Below, piece after piece: positions 1-10,870 of a stretch of 64,000 nucleotides of DNA. The first letter of the stretch is position 1. Each line of letters begins with the position of its first letter. The translations under genes were made by a program, and so were the position numbers. This DNA is from Oncomelania hupensis. Its lineage: Eukaryota; Mollusca; Gastropoda; Littorinimorpha; Pomatiopsidae. The notes below the pieces were generated by a model. The model searched no databases, had not been told where the DNA came from, and saw only the letters and a list, made by a program, of their open reading frames with translations. The DNA lies in the NCBI GenBank assembly GCA_036898135.1, contig CM072522.1, positions 4,483,491 through 4,547,490 on the forward strand, written 5' to 3'.

Positions 1-325
1 AATAGTTTTGTGGCTAGTCGTTGAATTTTTTCTATGGCTACAGACTGCCTTTTCAAATATGGACTCCAAACAACGTTAGCATATTCAACATGAGGTCTTA
101 CAAAAGCTTTATACAATTTTAAAAACGTCTCTTTTTCCAAGTATGTGAATGCTCTTTTGATTATGCCTAACATTTGGTTTGCTTGAGTTACCACTCTCTG
201 AATATGTGCGTCAAATTTTAACTTGCAATCAAAAGTTACACCCAAGTCTTTTTCATTATCGCTTACATTTAATTTATAAACTTCATCTTTTATCAACATT
301 GAATATTCGCATCCAGACTGCAATT
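1..325 (-). pseudogene. CR1-like LINE reverse transcriptase, C-terminal fragment
   Basis: Read on the minus strand, this stretch is open without interruption to the window edge. It encodes the region after the RT catalytic core of a CR1/Jockey-type ORF2, with EKDLGVTFD, then LYKAFVRPHVEYANVVWSP and a KRQSVAIEKIQRLATKL-type helix. The same blocks occur in the CR1-like ORF2 at 24283-24933, but the two are clearly different families (for example VVWSPYLKRQ against AVWSPLLKRQ). Only the C-terminal part lies in the window; the rest of this direction lies off the left edge, so I cannot tell whether it is a full element or a 5'-truncated copy. Upstream, near position 325, similarity stops. Confidence 0.8.
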
Positions 326-552
326 TGAAGAATGTATTATTAATTATTAACATAAACTTTGTCAATATTGTTTAATATTTTGTAAGTTGGCTTCACTGTA
401 TGGGTAGCTGTATGCAGAGCATCCTCCTCCAAATGACTGTACGTTCACTCTCTGATGTAGTGAACAAATTGGAACTGGAATTCATGTTCTGGGTCAGCTA
501 TTGTTGAGGTGAACAGTTCTATATACACAAGTTTGTGTGTTGTTTTCCCCAG

Positions 553-838
553 ATATGGCATTTCCATGCATTCTCTGTGAAAAAGATGTTCGCCCAAAGC
601 AGCATGCGTTACAGTGTGATGCATGCGACAGATGGCAGCACAGACTCTGCCGAACTGGGATTTCATACCAGGACTACAAGCTGGGCAAGAAGGTTGGCTT
701 TATTGATTGGACATGCAGTTCATGTGCTGCAAAATCAATACAACCAATGGCAATGTCACCGATAAGTCCTGGTGCTAAGCCCTTGAAGCGGCAGCGCACG
801 TCATGCTTTCAAATCCTGCATTCGACAGCAATTTCAGA
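553..838 (+). CDS. Exon encoding a PHD-like zinc finger (host or domesticated-transposase gene)
   Basis: A polypyrimidine tract ending in CCCCAG (AG at 551-552) precedes an ATG at 555, and a consensus donor follows CAGA at 839 (GTGAGC). The 284 coding bases end in phase 2. The protein starts MAFPCILCEKDV and has the Cys4-His-Cys3 spacing of a PHD-type finger: CILC, CDAC, HRLC and CSSC, with a DRWQHR core between. From general knowledge, fingers of this wording head invertebrate proteins carrying FLYWCH fingers or MULE-type transposase domains, but neither domain is visible downstream, so the identity is an inference. The region after the finger is Ser/Pro/basic linker. A second in-frame ATG at 537 lies upstream of the proposed acceptor. 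The next candidate exon is 1137-1220. Confidence 0.55.
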
Positions 839-869
839 GTGAGCAGACAATGTGTCATTGTCATATGTG

Positions 870-981
870 TCTTTGTGATGTTATTGATACTGTTTTAGGA
901 AAGTCCGACTGTTTTCTCATATTAGTCTTTGTGATGTTATTGATACTGTTTTAGGAAAGTCCGACTGTTTTCTCATATTAG
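870..981. repeat. 56-bp perfect tandem duplication
   Basis: Two adjacent copies (870-925 and 926-981) each begin TCTTTGTGATG and end CTCATATTAG. They lie in the presumed intron between the PHD-like exon and the 84-base exon. No coding meaning is apparent. Confidence 0.9.
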
Positions 982-1136
982 CCATATTAAACTTAACTTG
1001 CAATTACTGCATAACGGTTTCCATGATATTTTGATATTTAAGCCAGTGATCTATATTGGGCTACAGGCTTGTTATGGAGCAACATTTTGAATTGTTTAAC
1101 ATTTCTAGATGAACACTTGTTTTGTCCCTTGTTCAG

Positions 1137-1220
1137 GGTGTGCCCCATTGGCAGCCCACAATCACCGGAGCTGTCCTCAACTACGGCTCTAGGCTTGAGT
1201 CTGTCGTGTTCGAGATCAGA
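1137..1220 (+). CDS. 84-base host exon, copy 1 (donor site hit by an RTE insertion)
   Basis: The acceptor is a pyrimidine-rich tract ending GTTCAG (AG 1135-1136). The exon ends ATCAGA and was followed by GTGAGT, a strong donor. The LINE at 1223-4171 is inserted just after the GT, and its target duplication rebuilds ATCAGAGTGAGT on the far side (4172-4185). The exon is 28 codons long and two frames are open. Phase 0 reads like a folded domain (GVPHWQPTITGAVLNYG...VVFEIR). Phase 2, which would fit the phase-2 end of the exon at 553-838, gives a Ser/Pro-rich linker (VCPIGSPQSPELSSTTALG). An identical copy lies at 15574-15657. The protein family is not recognised. Confidence 0.5.
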
Positions 1221-1222
1221 GT

Positions 1223-4171
1223 CCTATCCTATCCTGTCCCATAACCCGAAGGTCGTAGGGGCACCACAGATGATCGCTTAACCAGCATACTCCATCTTTC
1301 TCTGTCCTCAGCAGCCCTCATGGCTTCGCTCAGTGTCAAACCAGTCCATTCTCGAATGTTGTCCTCCCACCTCTTTTTCGGTCTCCCCCTTCTTCTACCT
1401 CCTTGCACTGTGCCTTGCAGAATGGTCTTTGCAAGGCCTGATGATCTGGTGACGTGGCCATACCATCGGAGTTTCCGTTTCTTCACCACTGTGAGCAGGT
1501 CATTGTGTTGTCCAATGGCTTGTGTGATGGTCTGTCGGACTTCGTCGTTTGTGATGTGTTGGGTATAGGAAATGCACAGAAGTCTTCTGTAGCACCTCAT
1601 CTCCATGCTTTGTATTCTTCGTTGGAGATCTGCTGTGAGGGTCCATGCTTCGCAAGCATATAGGAAGATGGAGATGACCAGAGAGCGCAGCAGTCTTACT
1701 TTGGAATGTAGACTGATGGTTCTGTCTTTCCAAATGGGCTTCAACCTTGTCAGGGCAGCAGTTGTTTGTGCGATCCTGGAGAGGACTTCCTGTCGAGACC
1801 CATTGTCTGACACAATGGCTCCTAAATATTTGAAGCTGTGCACTGTGTTGAGGGATTGGCCTTGTACTTTGATGTCCGTGTTGATGCCATTGGTGTTGTT
1901 GGTCATCATTTTGGTCTTCTCCGCACTTATTTCCATTCCATAAGCTCTGGAGGTGGTGTCAAGCCTCTGTACAAGCTGTTCAAGTTCTTGTTCCTCTCCA
2001 GCCAATCCATCAATATCATCCGCAAAACGAAGATTGGAGATTGCTCTGCCCCCTATACTGACTGTGCCTTCGTGATCTGCAAGAGCATCTGACATGATGC
2101 GCTCTAGGAAGATGTTGAAGAGTGTTGGAGGGAGTAGGCATCCTTGACGCACACCGATTGTTGTTCTGAACCAGTTCCCGATGACGCTGTTATGGAGGAC
2201 TGCACTGGTAGCCTTGTCATACAGGCTTTTGATGACTTCTATAATTTTAGGGCTGATGTTGTACACTTTCATGGTTGCCCATAGAGCTGCATGCCAGACT
2301 CGGTCAAATGCCTTCTTGAAGTCTATGAACACATGATATAGATGTTGTTGGTGCTGTAGGTATTTCTCACAGATTATTCTGAGGTTGAAAATCTGTTCAG
2401 TGGTACTTCGCCCTGCCATGAATCCTGCTTGTTCTTCAGCTATGATTTGTTCAGCTTGTGGTTTCAACCTGTTGAGTATTATTTTCAGGAGGACCTTGCT
2501 GGGATGGCTGATGAGGCTGATGGTGCGGTAATTTTCACACTCCTGAAGGTTACCTTTTTTGGGAAGAGTGATGACAAGCGACTGGGTCCATTGTGTAGGC
2601 CATTCCCCACTCTGCCAGATCTTGTTGCAGATAATGGTGAGAATATCAGTCATCGCTTCTCCTCCTGCTTGTAGCAGTTCCGCTGGTATGTTGTCCACTC
2701 CCGCTGACTTCCCTTTCTTCAGCGATTGCACTGCTGCCTCAACTTCTTCCCGGAGAATTGGGAGGATTTCTTCTTCTTCTCTGCTCTCGGGACATGCTAG
2801 AACTGATGGGTCTCCATTTGGTGTATGGTTGTAAAGGTCAGAGCAGTACTCTGTCCATCTGTCCAAGACTTCTTGTTCTTCTGTAAGGCAAATGCCAGAC
2901 TTGCTTTGGATAGTGGAGACTTTGGGCTGTTTAACACTTGTCAGCCGCTTCACAGTCTGGTAGGCCTTCTTGCTGTTGTTCTTGTTCAGATTGTTCTCTA
3001 TTTCCTGGCATTGATCTTCTATCCAGTTCTCCTTTGCTGTGCGCATGCCTTTTCGGATGTCACTGTTGATTTTTCGGTAGACATCAGCTCCCTGTGAGGT
3101 GTTCTTTTTCTTTTTTAACTCTCTTCGCTTATCACACAGATCCAAAAGTTCAGGTGTGATCCACGGCTTCTTCTTTGGTCTGTGCTTGCCAAGGATCTCA
3201 GTGGCGGCATCTGTTACAGCTGAGTTGAAGGTATTGGTCATGGTGTTGACATCTACTTCGCCTGCCCCCAAAATAAGCAGTGGTGCAAATTTCCCTCCAA
3301 TTGTGGCCTGAAATATTTTTGCCACCTCCGGGTCTTGCAGTTTGTCCAGGTCGAACTTCAGCCTAGTGCACTTTGCTGTATTTACTCTCTTCAAATGGAG
3401 CCGGAAAGACATCATCACGAGATCGTGGTCACTTCCAATGTCTGCTCCTGGAAAAGTGCGTGTCCTGCCAATGTTGATGCTTGATCTGAAGCGTTTCTTG
3501 ACCATGATGTAGTCGATCTGGTTGTGATGTTCCCCGCCGGGACTGTGCCATGTCCATCGTCTGGATTTTTTGTGGAGACCAAGCGTGTTTGCCAGTACCA
3601 GATTGTTGTATCTGGCAAACTCCAATAGCCTCAGACCCCTGTCATTTGTCTCGTTGTTGCAGTGGGGTCCGCATGTGTCTCCCCAGTTGTGGTGCGCATC
3701 TTGGCCAACCTTGGCATTCCAGTCGCCTTGCACTATGACTATGTCCTTCTTCGGCACTTGGTCAAGGACCGCCTGTATATTTTCATAAAAATCCTCCACT
3801 TCGCTGTCTTCATAGTCTGATGTTGGGGCATAGGCCTGGATGATGGTAATGTTGAAAGGGGTTGCTCTCAGACGGATGGTAATGAGTCTACTGGAGACTG
3901 GGCGGCAACCCATGACAGTGGCTAGAATGTTCTTGTGGACCAAGAATCCAACGCCGTGTTTGTGCCTGTCATCTCTACCGCTGAAATAGAGCTTGTGGCC
4001 TTTGTCAGTCGTTGTTTCACCTAGGCCTTTCCAGCGCAGTTCGCTGATACCTAGAACATTCCATCGATAGTGGTCCAGCTCGTGGGCCAGTTCTTATAAT
4101 TTTCCTTCCGCAGTTAGGGTCCTGACATTCCAGGTTCCTATGACGATGTTGTTTCTCGTGCGGATCTTGCT
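1223..4171 (-). mobile_element. RTE-like non-LTR retrotransposon, copy 1 (most complete)
   Basis: The element runs right to left. Its 3' end is a short ATAGG-type tail, seen on the plus strand as CCTATCCTATCCTG at 1223, and its 5' end is at 4171. It is flanked by a 10-bp target duplication AGATCAGAGT (1213-1222 and 4172-4181). The pre-insertion site is preserved in the duplicated exon copy near 15650. At 2949 bp it is close to full length. The endonuclease domain starts almost at the 5' end (GTWNVRTL on the minus strand near 4120), so only a short 5' part can be missing. A TAA stop near 4096 interrupts the endonuclease N-terminus; beyond it the frame is open for 904 codons. Similarity to copy 3 is very high, implying recent activity. 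Confidence 0.9.
1229..3943 (-). CDS. Endonuclease-reverse transcriptase polyprotein of the RTE-like LINE
   Basis: This 904-residue frame encodes most of an APE-type endonuclease (QGDWN at residues 72-76, NQIDYI at 141-146, SDHDLV at 171-176). A basic linker and a reverse transcriptase follow: GVDNIPAELL near 415, DFKKAFDRVWH at 541-551, the GVRQGC block at 597 and FADD at 640-643. The C-terminus is a basic RRGRPKKRW segment. It would nick target DNA and copy the element RNA by target-primed reverse transcription in the nucleus. The true N-terminus lies upstream at about 4130, cut off by a TAA near 4096. The conserved Ser of the RT block read LLSPTLF in copies 2 to 4 is Pro here (LLPPTLF), a second possible inactivating change. 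Clade assignment to RTE/BovB-like is from general family resemblance. Confidence 0.85.
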   Translation of the reverse strand: MVHKNILATVMGCRPVSSRLITIRLRATPFNITIIQAYAPTSDYEDSEVEDFYENIQAVLDQVPKKDIVIVQGDWNAKVGQDAHHNWGDTCGPHCNNETNDRGLRLLEFARYNNLVLANTLGLHKKSRRWTWHSPGGEHHNQIDYIMVKKRFRSSINIGRTRTFPGADIGSDHDLVMMSFRLHLKRVNTAKCTRLKFDLDKLQDPEVAKIFQATIGGKFAPLLILGAGEVDVNTMTNTFNSAVTDAATEILGKHRPKKKPWITPELLDLCDKRRELKKKKNTSQGADVYRKINSDIRKGMRTAKENWIEDQCQEIENNLNKNNSKKAYQTVKRLTSVKQPKVSTIQSKSGICLTEEQEVLDRWTEYCSDLYNHTPNGDPSVLACPESREEEEILPILREEVEAAVQSLKKGKSAGVDNIPAELLQAGGEAMTDILTIICNKIWQSGEWPTQWTQSLVITLPKKGNLQECENYRTISLISHPSKVLLKIILNRLKPQAEQIIAEEQAGFMAGRSTTEQIFNLRIICEKYLQHQQHLYHVFIDFKKAFDRVWHAALWATMKVYNISPKIIEVIKSLYDKATSAVLHNSVIGNWFRTTIGVRQGCLLPPTLFNIFLERIMSDALADHEGTVSIGGRAISNLRFADDIDGLAGEEQELEQLVQRLDTTSRAYGMEISAEKTKMMTNNTNGINTDIKVQGQSLNTVHSFKYLGAIVSDNGSRQEVLSRIAQTTAALTRLKPIWKDRTISLHSKVRLLRSLVISIFLYACEAWTLTADLQRRIQSMEMRCYRRLLCISYTQHITNDEVRQTITQAIGQHNDLLTVVKKRKLRWYGHVTRSSGLAKTILQGTVQGGRRRGRPKKRWEDNIREWTGLTLSEAMRAAEDRERWSMLVKRSSVVPLRPSGYGTG

Positions 4172-4267
4172 AGATCAGAGTGAGTGTTACAAATTAAATT
4201 TTTACCTTCTCATGCCTTTGCTTTGCTGATGCTTTTTTATTGCCAGTGGATTTTATGGTCAGATTGT

Positions 4268-4412
<145 letters not shown>

Positions 4413-5151
4413 ATGTACAAGGTGCGGTTGGGTCGACAAAATGTCTACCTAAATGATACTTTTACTGCAGGGCTTCTTTAAGGCGACCAAAATCGGTCGA
4501 CCTAATGTTTTTGCCTCTGCCGGCTAAACCAATTACCAGGGAAAGATAGTAGTTTGCGCTATTGAGGATCCAGTGTCGACCGTCCTTGACCGCTACTGAA
4601 ATTTAATTTGAGAATAAATATGAATGGGAAAAGCTACACTTTGTATATGACCATTTATGGTGACCACAGTGAAAGTTTTCATTATGTTGACCACTGTATT
4701 TTTGGCATTAACTTTTTAAAGAAGATCTATATCTTTGTGAAATTAGTTCTTTTTTCAATTCTAATATGCACTGACACAATATTAAAGTTTGAAGTCTGTG
4801 TGTTTAATAGTTTTATTTTACCAAGAAATTACCTCTGCTTTGGACCCAAATGTCTATATCTTTGTTTGAGAGAGAGAGCGCTCTCTCTGACCAATGTGAC
4901 TTCGTTTCCGTGATGATGTCATTTCCTTTCTGGGCGCTTGCGTTTACGCTTGGATTTGTGAGGATGAAATACAAAAGTAAGTGATGCTTTTTAGTACAGT
5001 TTCTTAATTTTAATCTGTTTTATAATCTATCAGTGCATTGTTATGATCAAACACACCGGCTATGTTTATTAACCTGGAAATTTTGGGTTGTTATTGATCG
5101 GCTAGTCCTACAACTGTTTTTTAAAACTTCAGTTGTAGATCTACGAAATTT
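4413..5151. other. No gene seen; three GTCGAC sites
   Basis: AT-rich sequence without a supportable exon. GTCGAC occurs at 4432, 4496 and 4575, and the same hexamer is clustered at 15130-15401. A short GAGAGAGAGAGCGCTCTCTCT inverted repeat lies near 4870. Confidence 0.5.
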
Positions 5152-6068
5152 GGCCCAATGCATAGCGGTAGACTTCACACGAAGTTATCAACTAGTTCGC
5201 AAGTTACGAACTTTGAGCGGTAGTTCGTAATGCATGAGCGAGTAGGCCGCACCTAAGTTACCAACTACGGGAGTCTACATCGGAAGTGGACTACGAGCTC
5301 GAAGTTAGTAACTACGCGAAAGCAAACATGGCGTGCGTTCTTTCGTGTAGGCAGCAAAATCGCCGATTGCTTCAAAGAAATCGAGTATTTAGAGACATAA
5401 CACATCCATTTGAGGTGTGGTATAATAGTCAATTTCTAAAAAGATACTGATTGCCGAGAACATGATTTTAGAGCTAGCCAATGTGCTAGACAGCATCGAA
5501 TTTCCCCCTTGCAAGAAATAGGTCATCAGCCCATTGTTGCAGTTGTTGTACTCCGGTGATACGCCACTGGCTGTAGCCTGACACATGCTTTCAAGGATAT
5601 TGTTTACATTTGCAAAAATAATACAACTATAAAACATATCATTCATGACTGCAGTGCAACAATATATTCCACATAACATTCATACTGTTCAAAGTATTTT
5701 TTTTTAAAATTGACTATTGAATAATAGCGAAATCTTTCAGTTATAGTCCTGTTTGACATTTTCAATAAACATTACAATCATAATATTTCATACACAGTCA
5801 TCGCATAAAGTTGACTTTAATTATGATAAAATTACATAAGATTGACGTCACTTTGTTTTCCGATGTTAATATGTCATTATTTATTCATTTATTTATCGGA
5901 GATTCCCATGCCTAAAAATATCAGGTAGGCCTACGTCAGAACTTCTTAGTCAACAGATGGGTTGGATATGTGCATAGCGCTCTACTGTAGTTCGCAACTA
6001 TTTGAAAGTTTATAACTTCAAAGTTTGTAACTTTCCGCAATTGAAGTCTGCTGCTATGCATCGGACCC
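5152..6068. mobile_element. Non-autonomous DNA transposon with imperfect terminal inverted repeats
   Basis: The left end (5152) reads GGCCCAATGCATAGCGGTAG. The reverse complement of the right end (to 6068) reads GGGTCCGATGCATAGCAGCA, and both continue with GACTTC. Similarity goes on inward through related GTTACGAACTTT/GTTACAAACTTT blocks for roughly 80 bases. The 917-bp interior has no transposase-like frame, so it would be a MITE or deletion derivative. No clear target duplication is visible, leaving the superfamily open. Confidence 0.6.
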
Positions 6069-6231
6069 TAAAGACTGCCATCTTACTCCATAGCGGCAAG
6101 TACGCGACTTTGATCTCAGCTTAAACTAGGCAACACAGTTTTAAAAATCAATATTAATATTCAGATTTAAAATCATGAACATACACAATTTTGCCGGGAT
6201 TTTACCGTTGAACTGCTATAACAAACGAACG

Positions 6232-6540
6232 TTGTGGCCAAGTGGGCTATGGTGTGACTAACTTGCCTTGTCCACAAGCCAGAAACTAATGGTGCCTGAC
6301 AAGTTTGGGTTCGATCCAGCATCTGGGCGTTATGTTTCTCCGAATATTATTTACTTTCGACTCGGGCAACGTGTCGGGGGTTTTATCCGGGTACTCCGTT
6401 TGCTCCCCCAGCAAAATTTAAAAACAAAAAATCACAAATAATGTTAGAAAGGTTGGGTTTGGGTGTGCCACAGGCTGCGACGACTACGCCTTCCCCATGG
6501 TAGGCGGCCCAGAGTTTCCCGATAGAAAGGGATAAAATAG
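6232..6540 (+). mobile_element. tRNA-derived SINE, copy 1
   Basis: A box A-like GTGGCCAAGTGGGC and a box B-like GGGTTCGATCC about 75 bases apart mark a tRNA-derived polymerase III promoter. They are followed by a conserved body (GGGGGTTTTATCCGGGTACT, then GCTCCCCCAGCAAAATTT). The whole unit is collinear with 30752-31045, which proves a dispersed family. The central block resembles, from memory, the core shared by the metazoan MetaSINE group; this is an inference. Confidence 0.75.
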
Positions 6541-7817
6541 ACAGCAACAACAACATAACATAAAACTGTCCTTCGCTGAGGCAATCACCATAAGCAAAGA
6601 ACTCTGTGAATGCTTACCTAGGGCTGCCTATACAATATCACCTATACATTTTGTCGCCTGCAACGAAGTGGAAGAACGATGTATTTCCAAGCTTATAAAA
6701 TAATTATATTTGTTTCAGAACTCAGGAGGAATAAAAAAAAAAGGAATACTGTAAATTTACATCAAAACTGATATATTATGACTAATATTTGAATTGTTTT
6801 TGTTTTTATATGGTCCGGAGTGTTGTTGATTCCTTGGAACGGTATTGTTTGTCATCTCGGTCTTTTTGTTTCTCATTATATTATTTAAATCTGTTTACAA
6901 TTTCAGATAATGTCAAAGAAATTACTTCAAAAATTATCACCAGACCGACAGGTGAACATTTTTAAAAGTGCTCTAGGTAAGTCTTTTCTGTAAAAACAAA
7001 CAAACAAGCAAACAAACAAAACCCACATTTACTCATTAATTAATTAATAAATATTATTAGTCTACATTGGTCTTGTGTTAACCTAGCTTTGGAGTGACCA
7101 CCCCCACTCGTCCCCTTCTCCCTTCCATTTTTTGTGATTATATATATTGCTGTGTTATCATCATGTCACTCTATTTAAAAACCGATTAGCAATGCCATTA
7201 CTGGAAACTGTTCATTTGTAGTTTTTTTTAATAATTTATAAATCGTATCCAGATAACAGTTTATTATCTAATAAAAACATCTGTATAATTCTTGGGTGCT
7301 TTATAAAACATCAGAATTAACAACTACCGAACTGCGATGACCAGCGATTTTGTGTGAATAAATTCAATCTTTCCCGAAATGATATAATTATCATCCTCAA
7401 TGTTGCATCTGTAACGTGGATGAGTCACACTTGTGTGGCAACAGCATTCCCATTGGGTCCACAGCACGCCCCTTCCACAGTTGAGGTTTGTCTGAGCAAC
7501 AAAATCCTATCACCTTTGCGGGGTTCAAACCCAGGACTTCCCAGTCTGTAAACCATTGTGCTAAGTACTACACAAGTGCTACTGTGGCTTGTAATGTTAC
7601 TACTAATATATAAGTAGTACTATTTATTTTTCTCTATATTTCAGCTTCCACAAAATCTAACACAGCTGAGGTTGATGACAGTATAGAAAACTCCAGAATT
7701 AATATGGATTGCACCTTGCCTGAAGATAGGCCTTCACATTCAGGACAAGAGAAGACAGATGAAGGTAAACTTCTTCTTTTAATGCATCTTTCTTTTCCTT
7801 CTGCTATTGGTCCATTC

Positions 7818-9669
7818 CTATCCTATCCTGTCCCGTAACCCGGAGGTCGTAGGGGCACCACAGATGATCGTTTAACCAGCATACTCCATCTTTCTCTGTC
7901 CTCAGCAGCCCTGATGGCTTCACTTAGTGTCAAACCAGTCCATTCTCGAATGTTGTCCTCCCACCTCTTTTTCGGTCTCCCTCTTCTTCTACCTCCTTGC
8001 ACTGTTCCTTGCAGAATGGTCTTTGCAAGGCCTGATGATCTGGTGACGTGGCCATACCATCGTAGTTTCCGTTTCTTCACCACTGTGAGCAGGTCATCGT
8101 GTTGTCCAATGGCTTGTGTGATGGTCTGTCGGACTTCGTCGTTGGTGATGTGTTGGGTATAGGAAATGCAAAAAAGTCATCTGTAGCACCTCATCTCCAT
8201 GCTTTGTATTCTTCGTTGGAGATCTGCTGTGAGGGTCCGTGCTTCGCAAGCATATAGGAAGATGGAGATGACAAGGGAGCTCAGCAGTCTCACTTTGGAA
8301 TGTAGACTGATGGTCCTGTCTTTCCAAATGGGCTTCAATCTTGTCAGGGCAGCAGCTGTTTGTGCGATCCTGGAGAGGACTTCCTGTCGGGACCCATTTT
8401 CTGACACAATGACTCCCAAATATTTGAAGCTATGCACTGTTGAGGGATTGGCCTTGGACTTTGATGTCCGTGTTGATGCCATTGGTGTTGTTGGTCATCC
8501 TTTTGGTCTTCTCTGCACTTATTTTTATTTCATAAGCTCTGGAGGTGGTGTCAAGCCTCTGTACCAGCTGTTCAAGTTATTGTTCCTCTCCAGCCAATCC
8601 ATCAATGTCATCCGGAAAACGAAGATTGGAGATTGCTCTATCCCCTATGCTGACTGTGACTTTGTGATCTGCAAGAGCATCTGACATGATGCGCTCTAGG
8701 AAGATGTTGAAGAGTGTTTATTTATTTATTTTATTTATTTAATCGTTCTTATATAGCGCTTTTCCAGCTCAAGAGCTGCTCAAGGCGCTGGCCGATACAG
8801 GATCTAACTCAAGCCGCCCGAGACGCCCACCCGCAGCCTTTGGGCGCATGGTCTGACGCCCGGACAACTGAGCACAATCCTGGGCAGCCAGGGATGGGGG
8901 AGAAGGACCTAGGAGCATGCTGGGTGTTTTCTTGTCGCCGGCACTCACCCGTCTAGTACATGAGCGTCAGGATCTTTAAAGTCCGTTATGATGGAATGTA
9001 TGCGACACAGACTAGACCTCGGTTTATACTCTCATCCGAAGAGTGTTGGAGAGAGTAGGCATCCTTGACGCACACCGATTGTTGTTCTGAACCAGTTCCC
9101 GATGACGCTGTTATGGAGGACTGCACTGGTAGCCTTGTCATACAGGCTTTTGATGACTTCAATAATTTTAGGGCTGATGTTGTACACTTTCATTTTTGCC
9201 CATAGAGCTGCATGCCAGACTCGGTCAAACGCCTCCTTGAAGTCTATGAACACATGATATAGATGTTGTTGGTGCTGTGGGTATTTCTCACAGATTATTC
9301 TGAGGTTGAAAATCTGTTCAGTGGTACTTCGCCCTGCCCTGAATCCTGCTTGTTCTTCAGCGATGATTTGTTCAGCTTTGGGTTTCAACCTGTTGAGTAT
9401 TATTTTCAGGAGGACCTTGCTGGGATGGCTGATGAGGCTGATGGTGCGGTAATTTTCACACTCCTGAAGGTTACCTTTTTTGGGAAGAGTGATGACAAGC
9501 GACTGGGTCCATGGTGTAGGCCACTCCCCACTCTGCCAGATCTTGTTAAAGATAATGGTGAGGGCATCAATCATCTCTTCTCCGCCTGCTTGTAGCTATT
9601 TCGCGGGTATATTGTCCACTCCCGTTGACTTCCCTTTCTTCAGCGATTGCACTGCTGCCTCAACTTCTT
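7818..9669 (-). mobile_element. RTE-like LINE, copy 2 (5'-truncated, in an intron)
   Basis: Same family as copy 1. It starts with the CTATCCTATCCTG tail complement and is truncated within the RT N-terminal region at 9669. A 6-bp CCATTC at 7812-7817 and 9670-9675 is a plausible target duplication. Coding is broken: the C-terminal 86 residues (7823-8083) are open, then frameshifts occur near 8090, 8180 and 8440, and another RT block is open at 9032-9574 (NYRTISLISHPSK, DFKEAFDRVWH, GVRQGCLLSP). It is interrupted by a SINE-like insertion at 8719-9037. It lies antisense in the intron between exons 2 and 3 of the zinc-finger gene. Confidence 0.85.
8719..9037 (-). mobile_element. SINE-like insertion with L2-type tail inside RTE copy 2
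   Basis: A perfect 10-bp duplication GAAGAGTGTT flanks the insert (8709-8718 and 9038-9047), and the RTE sequence continues on both sides. On the minus strand it begins GGATGAGAGTATAAACCGAG and ends AAAAGCGCTATATAAGAACG followed by TAAA/TAAATA repeats, the layout of a LINE-mobilised element. No clear tRNA box A/B was found, so it could be a short 5'-truncated LINE or a SINE with another head. Confidence 0.75.
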
Positions 9670-9675
9670 CCATTC

Positions 9676-10021
9676 AATTCAATTTTGTTGGGTCACGTAA
9701 ACTTTTGAAGTACTAGTCCCTTAAACTTTAACAGTTTTTTTTAGGCAAATTCTATTATAATCCAACAACATAACCCTGGAAAAATCTACAGGCAACTGTT
9801 ATTAATACATAGATTGTGTTGATAGTGCAAAATCAATACAGCACTAAGTGTGTTGAACACCCCCCCCCCTCCCCACACTATTCCCTGCCTTAGGCTGCAT
9901 TAGTCTACAGATGTATAATTACAAGAAAATAAGTGTCATTGGCTGTCTACCACAGAGATTTGTTTCCTTGCTGTTATTCTAAAGTTATAATTTTTGTAAC
10001 ATATTTTTTATTTGTGTATAG
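9676..10021. other. Intron sequence, no feature
   Basis: AT-rich sequence between RTE copy 2 and the 10022 exon. It includes a run of C near 9860 and the acceptor tract before 10022. Parts of the last 80 bases resemble the sequence before 10510, in line with exon duplication that included intron. Confidence 0.5.
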
Positions 10022-10677
10022 TTCCAGACACTGGGTCTTGTCAGGAATGCACCATGCTTGAAGTTGGACCAGCTGATAAGGATTACACGATAACTGAAGG
10101 TGAGCCATCTAGACAAGAGAATGATAGATGTAAGCTTTTTATCTCTAAGTTTTTATCAGTTGTTCTTTTACTTCTTAGTAAAAAAACAACTGATAAAAAC
10201 TTCATCTTCCATTAAAGTACGTACTTTCAGAAACCCAATACCACTGCACAGGCAATATTTACAGTTAAATTGTAATTGAATCATGAATTTAGTCAACACT
10301 AATACAGCAGTAGAGACTTTAGAGAAAACCAAATAGAGCTTGAACTCACCATTGGGATTGATTCCTGTGTCGTGTGGCATTCATTTGTTTTACACATTAT
10401 AGTCATTAGCTGTCTACCAAAGTTTACACTGCTTATAGATTTTCTAAAACATTTTTTCTGTTTTTCAGAAGTTTTATTTTGGTGGTGCAATATTTGTGTA
10501 TTGTTCCAGACATTGACGAGCCTGAGGCTGGGTCTGGTCAGGATTCATCAAGCTTGAAGTTGGAGCGCCTAGCGCCTGCTAAAGACCACGCCATACCTGA
10601 ACCTGGGCCCGGTAGACAAGGCGAAGACTGATAAATGTAAGCATTTTATCCTTGAGTTTTATCAATTCTTTTGCTAC

Positions 10678-10678
10678 C

Positions 10679-10744
<66 letters not shown>

Positions 10745-10754
10745 TATGATGATG

Positions 10755-10799
<45 letters not shown>

Positions 10800-10870
10800 T
10801 GATTTATAAAGCGCACTATCAAACAATAGCCAGCTCAATAGCTGAGCTGAGCTTCATTAGTACGGCTCTT
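10678..10870 (-). mobile_element. Inverted (AAT)n/(ATT)n microsatellite plus L2-like 3' tail
   Basis: About 60 bases of AAT units are followed after TTATGATGATG by about 48 bases of ATT units, which are their reverse complement. Adjacent TTATAAAGCGC (minus strand GCGCTTTATAAAT) is the kind of LINE-2-like 3' end seen also near 8740 and 33000. The element body is only about 70 bases long. Confidence 0.55.

Noticed and set aside
1320..3788. Plus-strand frames of 60-110 codons opposite the RTE-like ORF (and their equivalents in copies 2 to 4)
   Set aside because: Shadows of the minus-strand RT and endonuclease frame; the same shadows recur in each copy.
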